From NCBI GenBank assembly GCA_963822575.1, contig CAWGHZ010000007.1:496001-560000 (forward strand): a stretch of 64,000 nucleotides of DNA, given 5' to 3'. Source of the DNA: CAWGHZ01 sp963822575. GTDB taxonomy: Bacteria; Pseudomonadota; Alphaproteobacteria; MPNO01; DASWLB01. Shown piece after piece: positions 53,748 through 61,182 of the stretch; within the stretch, counting starts at the first letter, position 1, and every line of letters begins with the position of its first letter. Under the pieces are notes generated by a model. It made no database searches. It saw nothing but the letters and a program-made list of their open reading frames with translations, and was not told where the DNA came from. Position numbers and translations under genes: made by a program.

Positions 53748-55055
53748 TCAGGCGCCGTTGCCCTTGCCGCCGCACTTGCCGGTCTTGACGTTGAAGTTCC
53801 CGCAATGGAGCGGCATGCGCCAATCCGAGATCAGGTTCTTCGAGTCCGGCAGATAGTCCGACCACGCGTCGCCCGGGACGAGGCCCGGCGTCTTCCACAC
53901 CGTGTCGAACTGGCCGTCGGCCTGCACCTCGCCGATCAGCACGGGCTTGGTGATGTGGTGGTTCGGCATCATGGTGGCGTAGCCGCCCGTCAGGTTCGGC
54001 ACGCTGACGCCGATCATCGCGTCGATCACCTTGTCGGGGTTGGTGGTGCCGGCCTTTTCGACCGCCTTCACCCACATGTTGAAGCCGATATAGTGCGCCT
54101 CCATCGGGTCGTTGGTGACGCGCTTCGGGTTCTTGATGAAGGCGTGCCACGACTTGATGAACGCCTCGTTGGCCGGCGTGTCGACGCTCTCGAAGTAGTT
54201 CCACGCGGCCAAGTGCCCGACCAAAGGCTTGGTGTCGATGCCGGCCAGCTCCTCCTCGCCGACCGAGAACGCGACGACGGGAATGTCGGTCGCCTTGATG
54301 CCCTGCGCCGCCAGCTCCTTGTAGAACGGCACGTTGGCGTCGCCGTTGATGGTCGAGACGACGGCGGTCTTCTTGCCGGCCGAGCCGAACCGCTTGATCT
54401 GCGCCACGATCGACTGCCAGTCGGATTGGCCGAACGGCGTATAGTTGATCATGATGTCGCTATCGGCGACGCCGTGCAGCTTGAGGTACGCTTCCAGGAT
54501 CTTGTTGGTCGTGCGCGGATAGACATAGTCCGTGCCGGCCAGCACCCAGCGCTTCACGCCCTGCGCCATCAGGTAATCGACCGCCGGGATCGCCTGCTGG
54601 TTCGGCGCCGCGCCGGTGTAGAACACGTTCTTCGACGACTCCTCGCCCTCGTACTGGACGGGGTAGAACAGGATCGAATTGAGCGACTCGAACACCGGCA
54701 GCACCGACTTGCGGCTGACCGAGGTCCAGCAGCCAAACACCACCGCCACCTTGTCCTTCTGGATCAGCTCGCGCGCCTTTTCGGCGAACAGCGGCCAGTT
54801 GGATGCCGGGTCGACCACCACCGGCTCCAGCTTCTTGCCCAGGACGCCGCCCTTGGCGTTCTGCTCGGCGATGAGCATGAGCATCACGTCTTTGAGCGTC
54901 GTCTCGCTGATCGCCATCGTGCCCGACAGCGAATGCAGTATGCCGACCTTGATCGTGTCGTCGGCGGCCTGTGCGGGCGCGCCGGGCAGCGTCAGGCCGG
55001 CCGCCAAAACGGCCGCTGCGGCCGCGCCGGCGAGGGTGCTTCGTCTGAAATTCAT
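53748..55055 (-). CDS. urtA: Urea ABC transporter substrate-binding protein UrtA
   Basis: 435 residues from ATG 55055, with GGAGG 6 nt upstream; longer in-frame starts would cover the promoter. Signal peptide with an RRSTLAG start and APAQAAD cleavage region. The core shows GILHSLSGTMAISE, VVVDPASNWPLFAEKARELI, VFGCWTSVSRKSVLPVFE and FYPVQYEGEESS, all typical of UrtA. The C-terminus has a Cys pair (HCGNFNVKTGKCGG). It captures urea for UrtBC-DE. Expression is likely from the sigma-54 promoter at 55100-55116. Confidence 0.95.
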   Translation of the reverse strand: MNFRRSTLAGAAAAAVLAAGLTLPGAPAQAADDTIKVGILHSLSGTMAISETTLKDVMLMLIAEQNAKGGVLGKKLEPVVVDPASNWPLFAEKARELIQKDKVAVVFGCWTSVSRKSVLPVFESLNSILFYPVQYEGEESSKNVFYTGAAPNQQAIPAVDYLMAQGVKRWVLAGTDYVYPRTTNKILEAYLKLHGVADSDIMINYTPFGQSDWQSIVAQIKRFGSAGKKTAVVSTINGDANVPFYKELAAQGIKATDIPVVAFSVGEEELAGIDTKPLVGHLAAWNYFESVDTPANEAFIKSWHAFIKNPKRVTNDPMEAHYIGFNMWVKAVEKAGTTNPDKVIDAMIGVSVPNLTGGYATMMPNHHITKPVLIGEVQADGQFDTVWKTPGLVPGDAWSDYLPDSKNLISDWRMPLHCGNFNVKTGKCGGKGNGA

Positions 55056-55099
55056 GTCGTGCCTCCGGAGGGGTTTTTGCGATCCACCATCCCGCCCCT

Positions 55100-55116
55100 T
55101 GCAAGCGCCGTGCCAA
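55100..55116 (-). promoter_or_regulatory. Sigma-54 (RpoN) promoter of the urt-ure operon
   Basis: On the minus strand, TTGGCACGGCGCTTGCA matches the sigma-54 consensus YTGGCACG-N4-TTGCW at every specified base, with 10 nt between the GG of -24 and the GC of -12. The -12 element lies about 45 nt from the urtA start. This predicts enhancer-dependent, nitrogen-limited transcription. Confidence 0.8.
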
Positions 55117-55201
55117 CTCCGCTGGCGGCCGGAAAGCGCAGTCGGATCAATCGCTAGGCAGGGCTGCGCCGGGTTGCCGCTTATTTTGGCGCCAGCACGA
55201 T

Positions 55202-55218
55202 TGCCTAATCGATAGGCA
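55202..55218. promoter_or_regulatory. Possible NtrC enhancer site upstream of urtA
   Basis: TGCCTAATCGATAGGCA is an inverted repeat (TGCCTA/TAGGCA) with TGC-N11-GCA ends, the spacing of NtrC sites. It lies 86 nt beyond the -24 element, a suitable enhancer distance. The inner bases differ from the NtrC consensus. Single TAGGCA half-sites recur at 55155-55160 and 55242-55247. It could instead serve the divergent ubiD-like gene. Confidence 0.45.
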
Positions 55219-55321
55219 GACAAATGAAACGGCCCATTGTTTAGGCAGTCATGCCGCAGCGACAGTTCCGACCGCGGCTGTTAGGGTTCGGGCCGACCAA
55301 AACGACGGGTGGGAGGACGGC

Positions 55322-56974
55322 ATGGCGACCGAAGTGACGACGACGGACAGCACGGCGACGCGCGGCTATCCCGATCTGCACGACCATATCGCGGCGCTGG
55401 AAAAGGCCGGCCTCCTGGTGCGGATCGACCGGCGCATCAACAAGGACACCGAGATGCACCCCTTGGTGCGCTGGCAGTTCCGTGGCGGCATTCCGGAGGA
55501 GGACCGGCGCGCCTTCCTGTTCACCAACGTCACCGATTCGAAGGGTCGCGATTTCGATATTCCGGTGCTGGTGTGCGGCCTTGCCGGCAACCGGGCGATC
55601 TATTCGGTCGGGATGGGCTGTCCGGTCGAGGCGATCCGCGACCGGTGGATCCACGCGATGAGCCATCCGACGCCGCCGTGCGTGGTCGAGCGCGCGCCGT
55701 GCCAGGAGATCGTCTACCAGGGCGCAGACCTGGAGCGCGGCCACGGGCTCGACGACCTGCCGGTTCCGATCTCGACGCCGGGCTGGGACAACGCGCCCTA
55801 CACCACCTCCAGCCACTACATTACCAAGGACCCGGAGACCGGCGTCCAGAACATGGGCAACTATCGCGGCCAGATCAAAGCGCCCGACCGCATGGGCATG
55901 AACACCTCGATCGAGCTGCGCACCGGCGGCTACATGCATTGGGAGAAGTGGAAGGCTCTGGGCAAGCCCATGCCGGTCGCGGTGGTGCTCGGCTGCCCGC
56001 CTGCGGTCTCCTATACCGCCGTGCAGAAGGTGCCCGAGCTCTACGACGAGCTCGACATCACCGGCGGGCTGATCGGCCGCCCGCTGAACGTAGTGCGCGC
56101 CAAGACGGTCGACCTCCTGGTTCCGGCCGAGGCGGAGATCGTGATCGAAGGGTACGTCTCGACCGAATTCCTCGAGCCCGAGGCGCCGTTCGGCGAAAGC
56201 CACGGCCACGTGAACCTGCAGGAATATAACGGCTATCTCGACGTCACCGCAATCACCCGCAAGCGCAGCGCGATCCTCACCTCGTGGGTGAGCCAGGTGA
56301 CGCCCAGCGAGTCAAGCTGCATCAAGCGCCCGGCCTACGAGGCGGCGCAGATGATTCACCTGAAAAACCACCTGGGCATCCGCGGCGTGCACCGGGTGGT
56401 GACGCACGAACCGCTCACCTCGCTCCACAAGCTGATCGTCATCCAGTTCGACAAGGGCGCGCCGCGTACCGAGATCTGGCGCGCGCTCTACGGCGTCGCA
56501 TCGCTGCGCCGCGCCGAGGGCAAGTGGGTCGTCGCGGTCGACACCGACATCGACCCCGACAATTCCGACGCGATCTTCTGGGCCATGAGCTATCGCTGCA
56601 AGCCGCACCGCGACGTGCAGATGCTGCCGCACAAGGACGAGGGGCATGGGCCGCGCTCGCTGATCGACAGCGAGGACTCGGCGATCCTGATCGACGCGAC
56701 CCTGAAGGAGACCTTCCCGCCGATCTCGCTGCCCAAGCGCGAATACATGGAGCACGCCCGCGCCATCTGGGAGGAGCTGGGCCTGCCGCGCCTGCGCCCG
56801 GAAATGCCGTGGTACGGCTACGACCTCGGCGAGTGGAACGACCATCTCGAGCGCCAGGCGCGCCTCGCCGTCGCCAGCGACTATTGGGAGACCGGAAAAT
56901 GGTGCGCCCAGCGCCGCCGTTCCGACGTCGCCATGAACACCGAGATGCGCACTCTGGACGAGAAGGAGGAGTAG
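55322..56974 (+). CDS. UbiD-family (prenylated-FMN) decarboxylase
   Basis: 550 residues from ATG 55322. UbiD pattern: NMGNYRGQIK for the cofactor phosphate/metal site, an Arg in this segment, PFGESHGHV (usually PFGEFxGY) bearing the catalytic-region Glu, and VDTDIDPDNSDAIFWAMSYRC near 400. Family members reversibly decarboxylate aromatic or alpha,beta-unsaturated acids and need prenylated FMN made by UbiX. It is divergent from urtA and followed, past a palindromic repeat, by a flavin hydroxylase, so a decarboxylate-then-hydroxylate route is possible. Confidence 0.9.
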   Translation: MATEVTTTDSTATRGYPDLHDHIAALEKAGLLVRIDRRINKDTEMHPLVRWQFRGGIPEEDRRAFLFTNVTDSKGRDFDIPVLVCGLAGNRAIYSVGMGCPVEAIRDRWIHAMSHPTPPCVVERAPCQEIVYQGADLERGHGLDDLPVPISTPGWDNAPYTTSSHYITKDPETGVQNMGNYRGQIKAPDRMGMNTSIELRTGGYMHWEKWKALGKPMPVAVVLGCPPAVSYTAVQKVPELYDELDITGGLIGRPLNVVRAKTVDLLVPAEAEIVIEGYVSTEFLEPEAPFGESHGHVNLQEYNGYLDVTAITRKRSAILTSWVSQVTPSESSCIKRPAYEAAQMIHLKNHLGIRGVHRVVTHEPLTSLHKLIVIQFDKGAPRTEIWRALYGVASLRRAEGKWVVAVDTDIDPDNSDAIFWAMSYRCKPHRDVQMLPHKDEGHGPRSLIDSEDSAILIDATLKETFPPISLPKREYMEHARAIWEELGLPRLRPEMPWYGYDLGEWNDHLERQARLAVASDYWETGKWCAQRRRSDVAMNTEMRTLDEKEE

Positions 56975-56994
56975 GGGGCGTACGACCTCGTGCC

Positions 56995-57075
56995 CGTCAT
57001 GGCGAGGAGCGCAGCGACGAAGCAATCCAGGAATTCTTACGTCGCCCTGGATCGCTTCGCTTCGCGCATAATGAC
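56995..57075. repeat. Palindromic intergenic repeat (copy 2)
   Basis: Same family as 14139-14220. It opens with CGTCATGGCGAGGAGCGCAG and includes AAGCAATCCAGGAATTC in the left half and CCTGGATCGCTTCGCTTCG in the right, ending ATAATGAC. The arms of about 30 nt are nearly complementary. It lies between two genes on the same strand, so it is not tied to convergent ends. Confidence 0.78.
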
Positions 57076-57112
57076 AATGAATAATGACTGAACCGTCGGT
57101 TCGGAGTTACGT

Positions 57113-58696
57113 ATGTCCAAGCGATACCAGGTGATCGTCGTCGGCGGCGGGCCGGTGGGGGTGGGGCTCGCGGTCGAGCTCGGCCTGCGCGGCGTCTCGG
57201 TCGCTCTGGTCGAGCGCTACCGCGAGATGCAGCGCATCCCCAAGGGCCAGAACCTGTCGCCGCGCACGCTGGAGCATTTCTGGTCGTGGGGCGTGGTCGA
57301 CGCGCTCCGCGCCGAGCGCCTCTTGCCGCCAGGCTTCCCGATCAGCGGCATCGTCGCCTACGGCAATCTGATGAGCGCATACTGGTACGCGCCGCCGCAG
57401 CGGGAGCTGGTGCGGCCCTATTACTACCAGGACGTCGAGCGCCTGCCGCAGTACCTTTCCGAGAAGGTGCTGCGCGCCAGGCTGGCGACGCTCGCCAACG
57501 TCGAGGTGCGGCTCGGCTGGCAGGCCGAGGCGTTCGCGCAGGATGCGGACGGCGTCACCGTCACCATCGCCGAACGCGATGGGGCCGCGCGCGAAATGCT
57601 GGAAGGCGATTATGTCGTCGGGTGCGACGGGGCGCGCTCGGCGGTGCGCGAGCAGATGGGCATCGCCCGCGCAGGCGCGGATTACGACCAGCTTATGGTG
57701 CTCGCCGTCTTCCGCTCGCGCGAGCTGCACGAGGGGCTTAAGCGCTTCCCCGAACGGTCGACCTATAACGCGCTCCACCCGGACCAGAAGGGCTATTGGC
57801 AGTTCTTCGGCCGCATCGACGTGGGCGAGGGCTGGTTCTTCCACGCGCCGGTGCCGCCCGGCACCACGCGCGACAATTTCGACTTCCACGGGCTGGTGCA
57901 GCGCGCCGCGGGCTTCCCTTTCGCCTGTGCGTTCGACCATGTCGGGTTCTGGGACATGCGCGTCGCGGTGGCCGAGCGCTACCAGGTCGGGCGCGCCTTC
58001 ATCGCCGGCGACGCCGCGCACTCGCACCCGCCCTATGGCGGGTTCGGGCTCAACAATGGGCTCGAGGACGCGCGCAATCTGGGCTGGAAACTCGCCGCAC
58101 GGCTCCAGGGCTGGGGCGGCGACGGGTTGCTCGCCTCGTATGGCGAGGAGCGCCACCCGATCTTCAAGGAGACCGGCGAGGACTTCATCGCCGCGCGCAT
58201 CGATACCGACCGCGAATTCCTCGAACGCTACAGCCCCGAGCGCGACCAGGCGGCGTTCGAGGCGGCATGGCAGGCGCGCACCGTGCGCACCGGCTCGACC
58301 ATCCGGAGCTACGAGCCGAACTACGAGGGCTCGCCGGTCGTCATGGGCCCGCCGGGCGGGGTGACGAGCGCCCACGGCACGCACAGCTTCGCCGCGCGCG
58401 CCGGCCACCACCTCGCGCCCCGCAAGCTCTCCGACGGGCGCGACCTTCACGAGGCGCTGGGCCGCGACTTCACCTTGATCGCGCTCGGCGCGGAGGACGG
58501 GGCGGTTCGCGCCTTCGCCGACGCGGCGCGCGGGCTCGGCGTGCCGCTTACGGTGGTCGCCGACAGCTATGACGGCGGGCGCGAGGATTACGCTTCCCCG
58601 CTCTTCCTCGTCCGGCCGGACCACTATGTCGTCTGGATCGGCGATGTCCCGCCCGCCGATCCGCGCGCCCTCCTCGCCAGGGTGACGGGGCGTTAG
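57113..58696 (+). CDS. FAD-dependent aromatic monooxygenase (PHBH/phenol hydroxylase type)
   Basis: 527 residues from ATG 57113. Group A flavoprotein hydroxylase motifs are in order: Rossmann GGGPVGVGLAVELGLRG, the DG motif VVGCDGARSAVRE near 170, and the GD motif GRAFIAGDAAHSHPPYGGFGLNNGLEDARNL near 300. A C-terminal thioredoxin-like region (380-527) is as in phenol-hydroxylase-type enzymes. It uses NAD(P)H and oxygen to hydroxylate a ring. It converges with the binding-protein gene downstream (9-nt gap). Confidence 0.9.
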   Translation: MSKRYQVIVVGGGPVGVGLAVELGLRGVSVALVERYREMQRIPKGQNLSPRTLEHFWSWGVVDALRAERLLPPGFPISGIVAYGNLMSAYWYAPPQRELVRPYYYQDVERLPQYLSEKVLRARLATLANVEVRLGWQAEAFAQDADGVTVTIAERDGAAREMLEGDYVVGCDGARSAVREQMGIARAGADYDQLMVLAVFRSRELHEGLKRFPERSTYNALHPDQKGYWQFFGRIDVGEGWFFHAPVPPGTTRDNFDFHGLVQRAAGFPFACAFDHVGFWDMRVAVAERYQVGRAFIAGDAAHSHPPYGGFGLNNGLEDARNLGWKLAARLQGWGGDGLLASYGEERHPIFKETGEDFIAARIDTDREFLERYSPERDQAAFEAAWQARTVRTGSTIRSYEPNYEGSPVVMGPPGGVTSAHGTHSFAARAGHHLAPRKLSDGRDLHEALGRDFTLIALGAEDGAVRAFADAARGLGVPLTVVADSYDGGREDYASPLFLVRPDHYVVWIGDVPPADPRALLARVTGR

Positions 58697-58705
58697 GCGC
58701 GCCCG

Positions 58706-60251
58706 CTACTTCCACCTGATGTCGCTCACCTCGTACCCGAGCGGGGTGAAGCGTTCGGCCGGTGCGATGGCGACCTCGCTGGTGTGCACCAGGATCGAGG
58801 GGAAGGGCGCGATCGGCACGAAATAGACCTTCGCCGTCGCGCGGTCGAACATCTTCCGTGCCGCCGCCTTGCGCGCCGCCGGGTCCATCGCCGATTTCGA
58901 CCTCGTGGGCGAGCGCGTGAAGCGTCGCGTCGCCCGAATAGTCGCCCGGCCCATCGACGAAGAACAGGTTCACCGTGCCCGATATGTCGGGGACGTTGCC
59001 GGCCGGCCAGGCCGCGACCATCACCTGGATCTTCCCGTCGCGCTGCTTCTTGCGGTACGAGCCGACCGTCCGCTTGTCGATCTTGGCGCGGATGCCGATC
59101 TTCTGCCACTGGCCGGCGACCGCCTCGGCGATCTCGCTCGGCGTGCCGACGAAGGTGGTGATCTCGATGGCGAAGCCGTTGGGATACCCGGCTTCGGCGA
59201 GCAGCTTCTTCGCCGCGACGGGATCGTAGGGCGGCGGCTTCAGCGTGTAGTCGCAGCCCACCTGGGTGCGCCAGCACATCGCCTCGGGCTGGTGCAGGGG
59301 CGTATCGCCGGCGAGCAGGTGCACCAGCGCCGGCCGGTCGATCGCCATCATCATGGCGCGGCGTACCCGCTCGTCCTGCACCGGCTTGGCGCCGCTCCGC
59401 CCCTTTGCGTCGAATGCCACGTACATGTACGAGTTGCCGGGCACGACGGTGAGCTCGAAGCGTGGGTCCCGGGCGAGGCTCGCCGCTTGCACGTATGGCA
59501 CCTGCTGGATTACGTCGAGGCCGCCGGCAAGCAGTTCGGCCACGCGCGTGCCCTGCTCCGGCACCGGGCGGATGACGATGCGCCCGATATTGGTGCCCGG
59601 CTTCGCCGAATTGGCATGGCCGCGATAGTTCGGGTTGCGCTCCAGGACGATCCCCTTGGCGGTATCGACCGAGACGGCGCGGTACGGGCCGGTGCCGACC
59701 GGGTGATGGCCGAACGTCGCCTTGTCCTTGACGCCTTCGAGCAGGTGTGCGGGCAGGATCGCGGTAACGTAGCCGAAGCGCATCAAATCGAACGGCGTCG
59801 GGCGCTTCGCCGTGACGCGCACGCTGTGCGGGCCCAGCGCCTCCGCCTTGGCGATCCACGACCAGTTCTGCTTGAAGCGGAGCCGCGTTGCCGGATCGGC
59901 GAGCCACGAGAGGGTGTAGACCACGTCGGCGGCGGTGAAGGGCTTGCCGTCCTGCCAGGTCACGTCGTCGCGCAGGGTGAATTCCAGCGTCTTCGGGTCG
60001 ATGCGCGTCCACGACTTGGCGAGCAGCGGGTCGAACTTCGCGTGGACCGGGTCGTAGGAGACGAGTTCGTCATAGACCGCGTCGGACTCGAACACCGTGT
60101 CGGGCTTCGGGTCGAAATAGTAGCTCACCGTCTGGATCGGCAGGGTCGCGGCGAGCCGCAGCGTGTCCTTCGCCTTTTGGGCGAAGGCGGGCGCGGCGGT
60201 CAGGGCGGCCAGCGCCGCGGCGGCGACGGTGGCGCGGAAGACGAGTTGCAT
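58706..60251 (-). CDS. Peptide/opine-type ABC substrate-binding protein, frameshifted near its end
   Basis: From ATG 60251, a Sec signal peptide (ending APAFAQ) and a SBP_bac_5 core (DTLRLAATLPIQTVSYYFDP, SWTRIDPKTLEFTLRDDVTWQDGKPFTAADV, GTGPYRAVSVD, DERVRRAMMMAIDRPALV). The frame breaks near 58896. The last ~60 codons (AMDPAARKAAARKMFDRA, and ending GYEVSDIRWK) are in the next frame and stop at 58706. The total is 515 codons plus one base; dropping one T from the TTT at 58895-58897 joins them. No permease is beside it in the window. Confidence 0.85.
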
Positions 60252-60494
60252 TGCGCGTTCCTCCCTGTCGTTCCAGGCGTTTTCAGTAAGTCTATACCAA
60301 TGGCGCGCGAATGCGACCCGCCGCGCGCCCCCGGCCGCGCCAGCCCGCGACGGCGCGCCGCACCCCCGAGCGTTATCCAAGGTTAATGCCCCGGCCTGCC
60401 GGCCGGCGCCTGATGCGCGTACGTTTTCCGGCGCCTTTCCGGCCCGCAAGAACCGTTCCGCCGCGTGGGAATGGAGCGAGGACACTGACACGTC

Positions 60495-61157
60495 GTGCCG
60501 CAGATTTTCGGCCGTTCGGCCAATTCCATCGCCCGCCTGATCCTGATCGGCGCCCCCGTCGGCGTGGTGGTCGGGATACTCGCGGCGGTGATCTACGTGC
60601 GCGGCGAAGGGGTCACGGATGTGGGCATCGCCATCGAGCAGCCGGTGCCGTTCAGCCACGCCCATCACGTGGGTGGGCTCGGCATCGACTGCCGCTACTG
60701 CCATTCGTCGGTCGAGACATCCTCCTTCGCGGGCCTGCCACCGACCGAGACCTGCATGACCTGCCACTCGCAGCTCTGGACCAATGCCGCGATGCTCGAG
60801 CCCGTCCGCGCCAGCCTGCGCGAGAACAAGCCGATCCACTGGCGGCGCGTCCACGACCTGCCCGACTACGTCTACTTCAACCACTCGATCCACGTCGCCA
60901 AGGGCGTGCCCTGCCAGGCCTGCCACGGTCGTGTCGACCGCATGCCGCTGATGCGCAAGGCCGAGAACCTGACCATGGGCTGGTGCATCGCCTGCCATCG
61001 CGATCCGGCGCTGCATCTGCGCCCGCGCGCGGCGGTGTTCGAGATGGGCTGGACGCCGCCCAATGGCGTGAGCCGGCGCGCGCTCGGCGCGCGGCTGATG
61101 CGCCAGTACCGCATCCACGACAAGAACCTGACCAACTGCACCATCTGTCACCGCTGA
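60495..61157 (+). CDS. actA: Alternative complex III pentaheme cytochrome c subunit ActA
   Basis: 220 residues from GTG 60495. One N-terminal membrane anchor (LILIGAPVGVVVGILAAVIYV) is followed by exactly five CxxCH heme sites: CRYCH, CMTCH, CQACH, CIACH and CTICH. Five hemes and the following iron-sulfur/molybdopterin-type gene identify ActA of alternative complex III, a quinol:electron-acceptor oxidoreductase that replaces cytochrome bc1. Confidence 0.9.
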   Translation: MPQIFGRSANSIARLILIGAPVGVVVGILAAVIYVRGEGVTDVGIAIEQPVPFSHAHHVGGLGIDCRYCHSSVETSSFAGLPPTETCMTCHSQLWTNAAMLEPVRASLRENKPIHWRRVHDLPDYVYFNHSIHVAKGVPCQACHGRVDRMPLMRKAENLTMGWCIACHRDPALHLRPRAAVFEMGWTPPNGVSRRALGARLMRQYRIHDKNLTNCTICHR

Positions 61158-61182
61158 GCGACAAGGAAGGGCGCGACGAGAG

